Positions 20,233-27,964 are shown, counted from the first letter of the stretch. The stretch: DNA of 64,000 nucleotides from Bacteroidia bacterium (GCA_030432635.1 JAUIMB010000002.1:1-64000), one strand, 5' to 3'. Program-made: numbers and translations. Notes: generated from the letters alone by a model not told the origin.

Positions 20233-21247
20233 AATCTTCATTATAATTTATTGTAATACTTGAATCTAGATAATCATCCAATCCATCATCATTAGAATCC
20301 ATAATTTTAACTGTTCTTATGGTAATCACACCATCAACTTCAGTTCTACTTAGTTCGAATTCCCCTTCAGCTAAAGTTGGTTCTACCTCTCCCATATTAG
20401 TATCTACCACATACTCGTTTGGCATCAACTCGTCTAGAGTCAATACACCATCATTATCATCATCGGCATCGAAGAAATTAGGTATTAAATCACCATCAGT
20501 ATCATCATCTCCTACATCTCCATTATCATTGATGTCTTCAAAATGAGTAAAAATACCATCCTCATCGTGATCGTTTTCTTGAGCCCTATATAATTCAAAC
20601 TTGAAGATAAGATTTGAATACACTGGAATTCCGAAAGGTGGATTTGAGAAATATGCCAACCCAGAAGGTAAGAACATCACTCCCAATCCATAACCGCTAT
20701 AATCTACGGTACCATCAGGATTGATTTGAAACGAGCTAGCCGTTCTAAACTTTGGCATTACTTGTCTCCAACCTTCTATAAGACCTACCATATCGAATGG
20801 GTCATTTGGATTTACAGCACTATCAAACACTTCTTCATCCATAAGGTTTCCTGAATATACCAATTCAATCAAATCGGTAAAGTTTGGCATATAGTCGCCA
20901 GACCCTTCATTGATTTTCAAAACATAATATTCATATTCCACATCCAGATACATCGTTGTATGGGTTTCAACAGCATCTATAAGCAAGGTATGGTTTTCAG
21001 GTAGCGTTTCATCTTCTCCTAATTCCATAATGACGATTTCATCTATGGTATAGTCGGTACCAGGAGTTAAATCTCCCGAATTATAATAATGTGTCTCCAA
21101 ATAACCGATTAAAGAATCTCGGTCAACTACTTGCTGCTCTGTCCTGTCTCTATCTGGTACAGGAATAAATAAAGGTTCATCTTCCTTACAGCCTACTAAG
21201 GTCAAAATGGAAAGTATACAAATACTGAGGTAATTTCTCAATGTCAT
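20231..21247 (-). CDS. FKBP-type peptidyl-prolyl isomerase lipoprotein
   Basis: 338 residues. A lipoprotein signal (ICILSILTLVGC) is followed by an FKBP-like domain (DLIELVYSGNLMDEEVFDSA, GWRQVMPKFRTASSFQINPDG, GYGLGVMFLPSGLAYF) and then calcium-binding thrombospondin type 3-like repeats (DHDEDGIFTHFEDINDNGD, DDDTDGDLIPNFFDADDDND). Gliding-motility PPIases of Bacteroidota have similar FKBP domains, but the specific role is unknown. Confidence 0.85.
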   Translation of the reverse strand: MTLRNYLSICILSILTLVGCKEDEPLFIPVPDRDRTEQQVVDRDSLIGYLETHYYNSGDLTPGTDYTIDEIVIMELGEDETLPENHTLLIDAVETHTTMYLDVEYEYYVLKINEGSGDYMPNFTDLIELVYSGNLMDEEVFDSAVNPNDPFDMVGLIEGWRQVMPKFRTASSFQINPDGTVDYSGYGLGVMFLPSGLAYFSNPPFGIPVYSNLIFKFELYRAQENDHDEDGIFTHFEDINDNGDVGDDDTDGDLIPNFFDADDDNDGVLTLDELMPNEYVVDTNMGEVEPTLAEGEFELSRTEVDGVITIRTVKIMDSNDDGLDDYLDSSITINYNED

Positions 21248-21396
21248 AATGTGTTATTTTTCTTTGAAAAGGCATTAGCCGTTTCCGTGATTCAAATTAT
21301 CTTTGAATCGTTCAAGATTGCTTATTTTTAAGGCGCAAGATACGATTTTAAAAAATGTTTGCGCAATACTATTAACGTCAATTTCACAGTTTTTAT

Positions 21397-21783
21397 ATGC
21401 GAATCGATAAATATCTTTGGTGTATCAGATATTGTAAAACCAGAAGCATTGCTACGAATGCCTGTAAAAAAGGTCAGGTCAAAGTCAATGGTCAGGTTGT
21501 AAAACCAAGTCGTGAGGTCTATCCAACCGATTCCATAGATTTTAGGAAAGATCAAATTAATTATAAAATCATTGTAAAGGATTTACCTGAAAGTCGTGTA
21601 GGTGCCAAATTGGTGGACATCTACCGCACCGACATCACACCAAAAGAAGCCTTTGAAGCTCAAGAGCTTTTAAAATATTCTAAAGATTATTATCGCAAAA
21701 AAGGTGTCGGGCGACCTACGAAAAAAGACAGAAGGGACATCGATGACTTTTTTGAGGATTCTGAAGAGGATTATTCTACTTAA
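21397..21783 (+). CDS. S4-domain RNA-binding protein, Hsp15-like
   Basis: 128 residues with an N-terminal S4 RNA-binding fold (MRIDKYLWCIRYCKTRSIAT, GQVKVNGQVVKPSREVYPTD) and a charged tail (KKGVGRPTKKDRRDIDDFFED). Hsp15 binds stalled 50S subunits with attached peptidyl-tRNA; the same role is inferred here from the fold. Confidence 0.88.
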   Translation: MRIDKYLWCIRYCKTRSIATNACKKGQVKVNGQVVKPSREVYPTDSIDFRKDQINYKIIVKDLPESRVGAKLVDIYRTDITPKEAFEAQELLKYSKDYYRKKGVGRPTKKDRRDIDDFFEDSEEDYST

Positions 21784-21896
21784 AAATGAATGTATCGCGC
21801 AAACTAACGATGCAACAACCTTAAATTTAGTATTTCAATTCGCAAATAAAAGGTCAATCAACTGAAGTTTTAGGCCAATAAAAAAAAAGTGTTTTT

Positions 21897-21904
21897 TATC
21901 TTTG
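21897..21904 (+). promoter_or_regulatory. Promoter -7 box of the phosphoribosyltransferase gene
   Basis: TATCTTTG, a perfect match to TAnnTTTG, lies 17 bases before the ATG at 21921. Confidence 0.6.
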
Positions 21905-21920
21905 AACAAATACGCCGTTT

Positions 21921-22424
21921 ATGAGCATTACAAAAAACATCATATTAAATCATCAAGAAATTCAGCATAAAATAAGACGTATCGCATATCAAATTTACGA
22001 GAGCAATGTAGATGAGGATGTTATTATTTTGGCAGGAATTGAAGCCAATGGCTATATTTTAGCGAAAAAGCTCAAAAACAATCTCGAAAAAATTTCTCAA
22101 ATCAAACCTATTCTATGCAAAGTGAACATCGATAAAAAACATCCCCTTTCGACCATAGAAACGTCCTTAAAAAAAGAAGAATATACCAATAAGTCTATTG
22201 TATTGGTAGATGATGTTTTGAATTCGGGTAGCACATTGATTTATGGTGTCAAACATTTTTTAGACGTTCCATTAAAACAGTTTAAAACTGCGGTTTTGGT
22301 CAATAGAAATCATAAGAAGTTTCCAGTCAAAGCCGACTTCAAAGGTCTGTCTTTATCTACATCATTGCACGAGCACATTGAGATTGTGCTTACTGGATCC
22401 ACTTATAAGGCCTACCTAAAATAA
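21921..22424 (+). CDS. Phosphoribosyltransferase domain protein
   Basis: 167 residues with the type I PRTase PRPP-binding motif (SIVLVDDVLNSGSTLIYGVKHF) and the upstream strand VIILAGIEANGYILAKKL. Closest in layout to PyrR/ComF-type short PRTases; the base substrate is unknown. It converges with aroK, overlapping by 9 bases. Confidence 0.85.
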   Translation: MSITKNIILNHQEIQHKIRRIAYQIYESNVDEDVIILAGIEANGYILAKKLKNNLEKISQIKPILCKVNIDKKHPLSTIETSLKKEEYTNKSIVLVDDVLNSGSTLIYGVKHFLDVPLKQFKTAVLVNRNHKKFPVKADFKGLSLSTSLHEHIEIVLTGSTYKAYLK

Positions 22425-22934
22425 TTGTAGTACAATTGACTCTGCGATATCGCGTACAGATTTGTTGTCTGTCTGGACAATGATTTTACTTTGCTCGTAG
22501 AATGATGCACGTTCAAACAGGTGTTTCCCGATGAATTCTGAAAGGGCTTCCTTGGATTCTATGTGCGAAATCAAGGGTCGTTTATGTCGTTCCTCAAACA
22601 AACGGTCAACCAATACAGGTATAGACGTTTTCAAATAGATACAGGCGGTATTTTCTGCTTCAATAAGGCTTTGCATATTGTTTCCATAACAAGGTGTTCC
22701 ACCTCCTAAAGATATGACGGTATCTTCTAATTGTATGATCTCATTTAAGTATTTATGCTCTACTTTTCTGAAGTACACCTCTCCACTGTTCTCAAAAATA
22801 GAGTTTATTGTTGCGTTTTCATTCGCTTCAATAAAACTGTCAAGATCAACAAATTGAAAGTTCAAAATTTCTGCTAAAGTTTTACCTACAACCGATTTTC
22901 CAGAACCCATATAACCGATCAAAAAAAGAGTCAT
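22416..22934 (-). CDS. aroK: Shikimate kinase
   Basis: Phosphorylates shikimate in chorismate synthesis. 172 residues with Walker A LIGYMGSGKSVVGKTL, the shikimate-binding DLDSFIE and FRKVEHKYL, VISLGGGTPCY, and a lid with ERHKRPLI. Full length. Confidence 0.95.
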   Translation of the reverse strand: MTLFLIGYMGSGKSVVGKTLAEILNFQFVDLDSFIEANENATINSIFENSGEVYFRKVEHKYLNEIIQLEDTVISLGGGTPCYGNNMQSLIEAENTACIYLKTSIPVLVDRLFEERHKRPLISHIESKEALSEFIGKHLFERASFYEQSKIIVQTDNKSVRDIAESIVLQLF

Positions 22935-23010
22935 AATAGTATTACGATTTGATAATTAAAAGTCTAAGATTATCGATCACAAAAAAACAAAAAATTTATC
23001 CAATAATAGG

Positions 23011-23041
23011 TTTGGAATGTAAATTAAACCTTTTATATTTG
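23011..23041 (+). promoter_or_regulatory. Promoter of tRNA-Lys
   Basis: TTTG (23011-23014), a 19-base spacer and TATATTTG (23034-23041): a perfect Bacteroidota promoter 25 bases before the tRNA. Confidence 0.85.
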
Positions 23042-23066
23042 CACCCTCGTTTAGAGAAACTTTTTT

Positions 23067-23139
23067 GACTTGGTAGCTCAGTTGGTAGAGCATCTCCCTT
23101 TTAAGGAGAGGGTCCTGGGTTCGAGCCCCAGCCAAGTCA
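23067..23139 (+). tRNA. tRNA-Lys (anticodon UUU)
   Basis: Complete cloverleaf: acceptor GACTTGG/CCAAGTC, D-arm GCTC/GAGC, anticodon stem TCTCC/GGAGA with loop CTTTTAA (UUU), T-arm CTGGG-TTCGAGC-CCCAG and discriminator A. CCA is not encoded. Its 3' end is the likely integration target of the element that starts immediately downstream. Confidence 0.98.
23110..23139 (+). other. Inferred attL core in the tRNA-Lys 3' end
   Basis: A tyrosine recombinase gene begins about 150 bases past the tRNA and the DNA beyond is phage-like, so the 3' half of the tRNA is the expected core of the attachment site. The matching attR copy was not found before 64000, so the exact core and the element length cannot be set from this window. 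Confidence 0.6.
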
Positions 23140-23148
23140 CATTCCTTT

Positions 23149-23175
23149 AAACCCTGCGTAAATGCAGGGTTTTTT
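23149..23175 (+). terminator. Rho-independent terminator after tRNA-Lys
   Basis: 9-bp perfect stem AAACCCTGC/GCAGGGTTT with a 6-base loop, running into a T tract. Its 3' arm is part of a 28-bp sequence repeated in inverted orientation at 33704-33731. Confidence 0.9.
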
Positions 23176-23192
23176 AGTTTTCAGCATGTTGT
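23165..23192 (+). repeat. 28-bp inverted repeat, copy 1
   Basis: Bases 23165-23192 are the exact reverse complement of 33704-33731, 28 of 28 bases, with mismatches on both flanks. It runs from the 3' arm of the tRNA terminator through its T tract and 16 further bases ending CATGTTGT. The pair encloses the integrase, switch, retroelement and replication genes. Confidence 0.95.
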
Positions 23193-23206
23193 GCCTGAAA
23201 CCGTCC

Positions 23207-23280
23207 ATTTGCATGTTTTTGAAAAAAAACTATAAATTTGTACAAAAAACATGCAAATTTTACGTGTAAAATTCGTGTAA
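23207..23280 (+). promoter_or_regulatory. Integrase promoter with flanking repeats
   Basis: A promoter (TTTG 23208-23211, 21-base spacer, TAAATTTG 23233-23240) has its -7 box between the arms of a perfect 14-bp inverted repeat (ATTTGCATGTTTTT at 23207-23220, its complement at 23245-23258). Two direct copies of CGTGTAA follow at 23263 and 23274, just before the ATG at 23286. These are good candidates for integrase arm-type sites or for an operator that controls integrase. Confidence 0.7.
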
Positions 23281-23285
23281 TTCGA

Positions 23286-24512
23286 ATGAAGGCATCAATA
23301 AATCTTTTAACAAAACAGAGAGTGACATCAAAAGGTTATCCTATTGTTGTTAAATTGTTTTACAATTCCCAAAACAAGCCTTCAAAAAACATTGGGCACT
23401 CATTTGAGGAAGATTGGGATTTCCAAGAGAAAAAGACGAGAGTAACCCACCCTGAACATTTTGAGTTGCTTCCAAAAATACTAAACTACCATGCCAAAAT
23501 CATAAAAATAAACAACAACAATTATTCTTTTGATGACGCAAGATCCTTATTGTTTGGTCCTATTGTTCAAAAAAGTAACAACAACACAAAGTTTATTTCA
23601 TTCTTTGATGTGTTTATAAAAGAACTCAAAGCAAAGAACAAGTCGACTAGAATGCACGAGCAAGTCAGGAATATTTTGTACAATTATCTTGATGGAAAGG
23701 ATATTGAGATAAACGATGTTACTTATGAATGGCTTAATAAGTTTATGATAGATAAAATAAAACCAGGAACAAATGGATCTGGAGTTATGACCTATCTATC
23801 AAAAATGCGTACTGTTTTTAAAGAGGCTCAAAGGCGCGAATCATTGAAAGTTAAGTCCATAAACCCTTTTAGCGGATTGATAGAAACCGTTCCGCGTAAA
23901 AAAGATGTTATAGACATTGAACCCGAAGAACTAAAAAAACTATTTAACTATCAGCCAAAAAAGGGAACCTCTAAAAAAAATAACCTTGTTACTCAAAGAA
24001 ATATAGAGTTGCTGCTGTTGCAATTTTATTTAGGCGGAATAGACTATGCAGATTTAGCGCTCTTGGAATGGAGCAAAATGAAGAACAAAAGAATAAAGTT
24101 TAAAAGGTATAAAAATAGGAGCAAAAAATCGTATTATGTGACAGCAGATAATATGATAACACCTGAAGCATTGGCCATAATCGAAAAATATGGCACCAAG
24201 GACAGTGATCGTATTTTTTCCTTCATACCTAATCCGTTTCCAGAAGGCAATGATGATTATCCCAATAATAGGAGAACATTTAACAAGAGTATAGCCAAAG
24301 TTTGTGAAAACCTTAAAATACCCAAAATGTCATCAAAAAGCATGAGGTATGTTTTTAGAACTTTCGCTGGAAACCTATTCATTCACGACTTGATAGTAAT
24401 GAATTTACAAGCACATAAATCAGAATCGGTTTCACATCGATATCAAGGAAAGATCCCAAACGACATTAAGGACAAAGAGCATCAAAAAATTATAGACTTA
24501 TTGCTTTATTAG
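23286..24512 (+). CDS. Tyrosine recombinase (integrase)
   Basis: 408 residues: an N-terminal arm-binding domain (INLLTKQRVTSKGYPIVVKL), a SAM-like core-binding domain (about 110-210) and the catalytic domain. FYLGGIDYADLALLEW corresponds to box I, MRYVFRTFAGNLF to box II, NLQAHKSESVSHRYQGK to box III with the nucleophilic Tyr. The box I arginine appears to be Asp and the box II histidine Tyr; the Bacteroidota integrase IntDOT also lacks the box I Arg. ATG 23286 is preferred over the in-frame codon at 23238, which overlaps the promoter. Expected to insert the element into tRNA-Lys. Confidence 0.9.
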   Translation: MKASINLLTKQRVTSKGYPIVVKLFYNSQNKPSKNIGHSFEEDWDFQEKKTRVTHPEHFELLPKILNYHAKIIKINNNNYSFDDARSLLFGPIVQKSNNNTKFISFFDVFIKELKAKNKSTRMHEQVRNILYNYLDGKDIEINDVTYEWLNKFMIDKIKPGTNGSGVMTYLSKMRTVFKEAQRRESLKVKSINPFSGLIETVPRKKDVIDIEPEELKKLFNYQPKKGTSKKNNLVTQRNIELLLLQFYLGGIDYADLALLEWSKMKNKRIKFKRYKNRSKKSYYVTADNMITPEALAIIEKYGTKDSDRIFSFIPNPFPEGNDDYPNNRRTFNKSIAKVCENLKIPKMSSKSMRYVFRTFAGNLFIHDLIVMNLQAHKSESVSHRYQGKIPNDIKDKEHQKIIDLLLY

Positions 24513-24938
24513 GTTTAGGTTTGAGTTAAGCGACTGCTGAAGCAATTCAAAAACCGTAAGATCAAACATCATGCCCATTGTGACACCAAGGCCTTCGTAA
24601 TCCTTCATGAATTTATCAAACAAAGCTTGATTGTTGAAAGGCAAACATAAGTATTTGGTTTTATCTTTCTTTAGTTTTGTGATCGTAATTAGTATGGCCT
24701 TAACATTGTCGGTATCTATTTCCATAAAAGATTCATACGTAAATTTCCAATCGTTGTTGCCTCTTGAGAAAATAGTTTTAAGTTCGTACCCTTTTTTTAT
24801 TTCCCTTCCGTTTTCAATGTCTCGTTCATAACCATTAGTGAGGTAGTTATATTCAGTTTCGGTAGTTGTAATTGGTGCTAAGTTTTGAGCCGAAACTGTC
24901 ATGGAGCATAACAGTAGAATGTAAAATAATGTTTTCAT
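24498..24938 (-). CDS. Secreted protein of unknown function (cargo gene)
   Basis: 146 residues with a signal peptide (LFYILLLCSMTVSAQ) and a mature domain without a family I recognise. It is convergent with integrase, their ends overlapping by 15 bases, and is one of only three leftward genes in the element. Its position next to attL and separate orientation are typical of lysogenic-conversion cargo expressed from the provirus. Role not inferable. Confidence 0.75.
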   Translation of the reverse strand: MKTLFYILLLCSMTVSAQNLAPITTTETEYNYLTNGYERDIENGREIKKGYELKTIFSRGNNDWKFTYESFMEIDTDNVKAILITITKLKKDKTKYLCLPFNNQALFDKFMKDYEGLGVTMGMMFDLTVFELLQQSLNSNLNLIKQ

Positions 24939-25045
24939 GAAAGTTTGATTTTTAGAATGTTAAACCATCAAATATATAATTTATAAAATTAGTGTGAATG
25001 TCAATTACTCGAATTTTAAAAAATTTTCGTTTTAGAACTATTTTT

Positions 25046-25360
25046 TTTGGTTTGGAAAAAAAATACTATTTTTGTTTTCCTCCCTTATAATTATGCTCGG
25101 TATTAATGAGCTATAACACTTGTTACCTGCAAGCTGAAAAATGAATTACGAGCAAGATTTCGAAATAACAAATGATGAAAATGGATAATTTCAATCTACA
25201 GAGAGTTGTTGGAAACCATTCCTTAGAACTAAAAAGCATTGTATGGTAAAACAGTAGGTTTTCAATTACCTACAGCTCCATGATAAGTGTTGTTTTAATG
25301 ACGCTTATGAGAAGTTGTAGAGTAGTTGAATTTTTAGATAACAATTAAATAGTAATAAAA
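25046..25360 (+). promoter_or_regulatory. Promoter followed by a long structured leader
   Basis: Part of a 422-base gene-free stretch (24939-25360). TTTG (25046-25049) and TATTTTTG (25067-25074) make a promoter with a 17-base spacer. About 285 bases with no ORF follow, containing hairpins such as GTAGGT/ACCTAC and ATAAGTG/CGCTTAT, before a 34-residue ORF. It may be a small RNA or a long 5' leader. No known RNA family was recognised. Confidence 0.45.
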
Positions 25361-25465
25361 ATGAAGTTTATAGCAGGCTTAGTTTTGATTGTAGGTTACG
25401 CAGGACTAATTTTTTCTGTAATACAATTGATGATAGCTGTTAAAGAGATATTTAAAAAAGAGTAG
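25361..25465 (+). CDS. Small membrane peptide
   Basis: 34 residues (MKFIAGLVLIVGYAGLIFSV, then QLMIAVKEIFKKE): one membrane helix and a basic C-terminus. It follows the structured leader and precedes the methyltransferase fragment by 5 bases. Function unknown. Confidence 0.45.
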   Translation: MKFIAGLVLIVGYAGLIFSVIQLMIAVKEIFKKE

Positions 25466-25470
25466 TTGCA

Positions 25471-25578
25471 ATGAGTGGAAAAACCTCAAAAAATATTGCC
25501 TTTAACTATTTCGGTGGGAAGTTTTCTTGGTTAGAACATCTTTACGATTATTTTCCAGCTACTATGGAAAAACAATAA
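25471..25578 (+). pseudogene. N-terminal fragment resembling a Dam-type methyltransferase
   Basis: The 35-residue frame contains IAFNYFGGKFSWLEHLYDYF, which resembles the first motif (YxGGKxxlxxxIxxxFP) of D12-class adenine-N6 DNA methyltransferases. It stops at once; the following bases (reading GLSAKPKVGTY then stop) do not continue the domain. A remnant of a phage methyltransferase is the simplest view; a genuine micro-protein is possible. Confidence 0.45.
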
Positions 25579-25764
25579 GGGTTAAGTGCCAAACCCAAAG
25601 TTGGTACATATTAACATTGAAAAGTAAGTGCATTTTAATCTCTTACTATTCTTATACTAGACCGTAGTGATATTGTTAAATCATTGTTTATAAACTAATG
25701 CACACCCATAACCAATAAAGACTATAATTTCATAATTTAATGTGCAATATTAAAACCGTTAATT

Positions 25765-25935
25765 ATGAAAAAGTACTTACTATTATTGATGTTGATGTGT
25801 GTTATTTCAATCACAAGCTGCACAAGCGAAGAACTAGATGAAAACGAACCACAACTCACAAACAAATGCAACTCAGTCAACTCAGGACACGTCTGTGGAC
25901 CAGATTGTGACGATGACGACAATGGAGAGGGTTAA
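25765..25935 (+). CDS. Small lipoprotein
   Basis: 56 residues: signal YLLLLMLMCVISITSC with a lipobox Cys, then an acidic tail (CGPDCDDDDNGEG). Its stop overlaps the start of the next gene by 14 bases. A phage-encoded surface lipoprotein at this position may act in superinfection exclusion, but that is only inference. Confidence 0.6.
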   Translation: MKKYLLLLMLMCVISITSCTSEELDENEPQLTNKCNSVNSGHVCGPDCDDDDNGEG

Positions 25936-26635
25936 ACTTTATTTTCCGTATTTGGTATATGCTGTGGCGTTAGTCACGGCATTTTTTATTCACGAAAGCT
26001 TTGTCCAGGAGAATACCACAATCGATCAATTGAGAACCGCATGGAAAATAGAAAAAGCCGAACGCAGTCAACATCTTGAAGCAATCAAATCATTGGCTGC
26101 CGGAACAAAGGAGCATGAAATGTACATGGTTGCAAAAAACCGTACCGATACAGCCTTTGAAAAATTAAAGGAAGCCAAACGCCAAGATGAATTTTTAGGG
26201 TTTCCAAACTTTCAAATATTTATGGGTGAATTTGGTTGGGCATTCGGTTTGCTATTGATTGGTGTTTATATGCTTTTCAAAGATCTATATAACAAGGGTA
26301 AAGCATTGATAGGAGAACTTATAGTAGATACAACCATCATTTGCATTTCGTTGTTTTTTATAAAATGGACATTCAACAACCAACAAGACTTTTCTAGGTT
26401 CTGGTACATTTTCGTAAATGTTATGAGCGCCTTATTGGTAACGTTAGGCGCGATATTAATAGTTAAGAGAAAAGAGATTGAAAAAATAAAAATAAAGCAG
26501 TTATTCGCAATATTATGGAGAGGGTACTATGAAGATTTGGAAAAAAAGAAATTGATCGACCCTAATAAGCCACATGAGTTTAAACAGTTTAGGGTAGAAT
26601 TAACCGAAGAATTTGTTGAGCATGAGCAAAAATAA
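25922..26635 (+). CDS. Polytopic membrane protein
   Basis: About 237 residues with four predicted helices: near the N-terminus (LYFPYLVYAVALVTAFFI), in the middle (FGWAFGLLLIGVYMLF) and two toward the end (TTIICISLFFIKWTF, VMSALLVTLGAILIV), with a soluble loop rich in K and E after helix 1. In-frame starts also exist at 25838 and 25913; the ATG at 25922 best fits the overlap with the upstream lipoprotein gene. Unknown function. Confidence 0.65.
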   Translation: MERVKLYFPYLVYAVALVTAFFIHESFVQENTTIDQLRTAWKIEKAERSQHLEAIKSLAAGTKEHEMYMVAKNRTDTAFEKLKEAKRQDEFLGFPNFQIFMGEFGWAFGLLLIGVYMLFKDLYNKGKALIGELIVDTTIICISLFFIKWTFNNQQDFSRFWYIFVNVMSALLVTLGAILIVKRKEIEKIKIKQLFAILWRGYYEDLEKKKLIDPNKPHEFKQFRVELTEEFVEHEQK

Positions 26636-26804
26636 ACCAAACATCAAAAAAAGTGAATACTTGCCAGATAAGTATAAAGATACTTATGAGGAAGATTACC
26701 AAAGGTATGCCAGAAAAAAAACCGAAGAAAACATATCAAAAATAAAGGATATCACCAAAAACATGTCTACAGATGAAGTTTTAAGCAAACTACGGTTTGA
26801 TTAA
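26622..26804 (+). CDS. Small charged protein
   Basis: 60 residues, highly charged (SEYLPDKYKDTYEEDYQRYA), no membrane segment. Overlaps the previous gene by 14 bases and converges on the repressor gene. Function unknown. Confidence 0.5.
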   Translation: MSKNKPNIKKSEYLPDKYKDTYEEDYQRYARKKTEENISKIKDITKNMSTDEVLSKLRFD

Positions 26805-26809
26805 ATCTA

Positions 26810-27181
26810 CTAATTTTCCAATATATTTTTAACCCACTGTGAAGCTCTAAAAGTAAAAGTCAACTTCACGGCCTCGTTTTTCATCAATTCTTCAAAATGG
26901 TGCTTTAAGGCACTTTCTACAGTCTTAATTTCTTCAATGGTCAATGGATCAACTTCGTATGGCGATACAGGTTCGTTAATAGGATTTTCATCATTTAAGG
27001 CTTTGTTGCCAGCGTTTAGTAGTTTTTCCTCAAGTTCTCTTTTTTCAAGATCAGTTAACGATTCTCTTTTAACAGCAAGCCTTATGGTAGCCTCTTTCAT
27101 GCCAATTACATCGCCAATATCTTTCCATTTTAAGGAATTTAAAGCTTTAAATGAAACAAGTTTATTGTAAAAATCGTCCAT
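26810..27181 (-). CDS. Putative HTH repressor of the lysogeny switch
   Basis: 123 residues. The N-terminus (WKDIGDVIGMKEATIRLAVKR) has the spacing of a helix-turn-helix, and the remainder is acidic and helical. It is transcribed divergently from the Cro-like gene, with three repeated operators between them, the classical position of a phage maintenance repressor. No LexA-type peptidase domain is present, so induction would need another route. Confidence 0.65.
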   Translation of the reverse strand: MDDFYNKLVSFKALNSLKWKDIGDVIGMKEATIRLAVKRESLTDLEKRELEEKLLNAGNKALNDENPINEPVSPYEVDPLTIEEIKTVESALKHHFEELMKNEAVKLTFTFRASQWVKNILEN

Positions 27182-27208
27182 ATTTTACTTGATATACATA
27201 CAGTTATG

Positions 27209-27261
27209 GAAATATTTTTCCTTTTTTATTAGAAATATTTTTCTAAAACGAAATTTATTTC
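27209..27261. promoter_or_regulatory. Three operators, GAAA-N4-TTTC
   Basis: Two identical 12-mers, GAAATATTTTTC at 27209-27220 and 27232-27243, and a third with the same half-sites, GAAATTTATTTC at 27250-27261. They fill the gap between the divergent regulators and abut the rightward -7 box, like a tripartite phage operator. Confidence 0.75.
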
Positions 27262-27269
27262 TATGTTTG
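27262..27269 (+). promoter_or_regulatory. Rightward early promoter -7 box
   Basis: TATGTTTG matches TAnnTTTG exactly. Operator 3 ends at the adjacent base and operator 2 covers the expected -33 position, so a bound repressor would block it. Confidence 0.65.
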
Positions 27270-27349
27270 TTCAAAGAAATGGGAATATCATTGTCAAATA
27301 TAACAAAACAACAAGAAATCCCAACACAAAACAACAAGATATCAACATA

Positions 27350-27601
27350 ATGAGTAGTGAAATAGTTACATATCAAGCAAAAGGGAGTGAGGACCTTAAA
27401 AATAAACTACTGCCAAACGATGTTTCCGATATCGCAAAAGCATTTGGCCATTCATACACTAAAGTCTACAATTGGATTTCGGGAAGAAACTTTGGTGATG
27501 GTAAAGTTATTGAAGCTGCTAAAGAGTTGGCAAAACTCTACGTCGATGCAGATGTTTTAGAGAAAAGAAAGCAAATACTAGATAAGTACAAGTCTCAATG
27601 A
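27350..27601 (+). CDS. Cro-like DNA-binding protein
   Basis: 83 residues from the ATG at 27350; the longer in-frame start at 27263 falls inside the promoter. The segment LPNDVSDIAKAFGHSYTKVYNWISGR is a good helix-turn-helix, followed by a helical tail. First gene of the rightward early operon and divergent from the repressor gene. Role by position: early regulator antagonising the repressor. Confidence 0.65.
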   Translation: MSSEIVTYQAKGSEDLKNKLLPNDVSDIAKAFGHSYTKVYNWISGRNFGDGKVIEAAKELAKLYVDADVLEKRKQILDKYKSQ

Positions 27602-27918
27602 GTAGCGTAGCAACTATATCTGAAGAAACAATGGATATTGTGGTCCAATCACTGAAAAAAGCAGGATTGTTGATTACAACAAATGATGTTGTTGTATTTG
27701 GTCATAAAATAGCGAATAAGCGAAAATTGTTAATGAAGATGGAATCAGTCACAGCATTCCAGGTTGCAAAGTATAAGCTAATAAATACCCACCCATCGTT
27801 ACCAACAATAAAAAATTGGGTAAGCACCAAAAAATTTGGAGTAAATGAAACTTTCTACAATGAACACGGAAAATTAGAAATTACCACAATGGCCATTAGG
27901 AGGCTAAATGGAGAATAA
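27598..27918 (+). CDS. Probable small DNA-binding protein
   Basis: 106 residues starting with an ATGA overlap with the previous gene. FQVAKYKLINTHPSLPTIKNWVSTKKFGVNE has a winged-helix or excisionase-like look, but no family is recognised with confidence. Candidate excisionase or second regulator of the switch. Confidence 0.55.
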   Translation: MSSVATISEETMDIVVQSLKKAGLLITTNDVVVFGHKIANKRKLLMKMESVTAFQVAKYKLINTHPSLPTIKNWVSTKKFGVNETFYNEHGKLEITTMAIRRLNGE

Positions 27919-27922
27919 AAAA

Positions 27923-27944
27923 GGAGCGTTTAACACAACGCTCC
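27923..27944 (+). terminator. Hairpin, possible terminator or attenuator
   Basis: Perfect 8-bp stem GGAGCGTT/AACGCTCC with a 6-base loop directly after the regulator gene, preceded by an A tract but with no T run. It may attenuate rightward transcription or terminate leftward transcription. Confidence 0.5.
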
Positions 27945-27945
27945 C

Positions 27946-27964
27946 ATAACTAAAAATTACCACA
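27946..27964 (+). repeat. 19-bp leader repeat, copy 1
   Basis: ATAACTAAAAATTACCACA, identical to 31648-31666. No gene starts directly after this copy. The following 80 bases (27965-28043) hold weak inverted repeats only. Confidence 0.7.
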
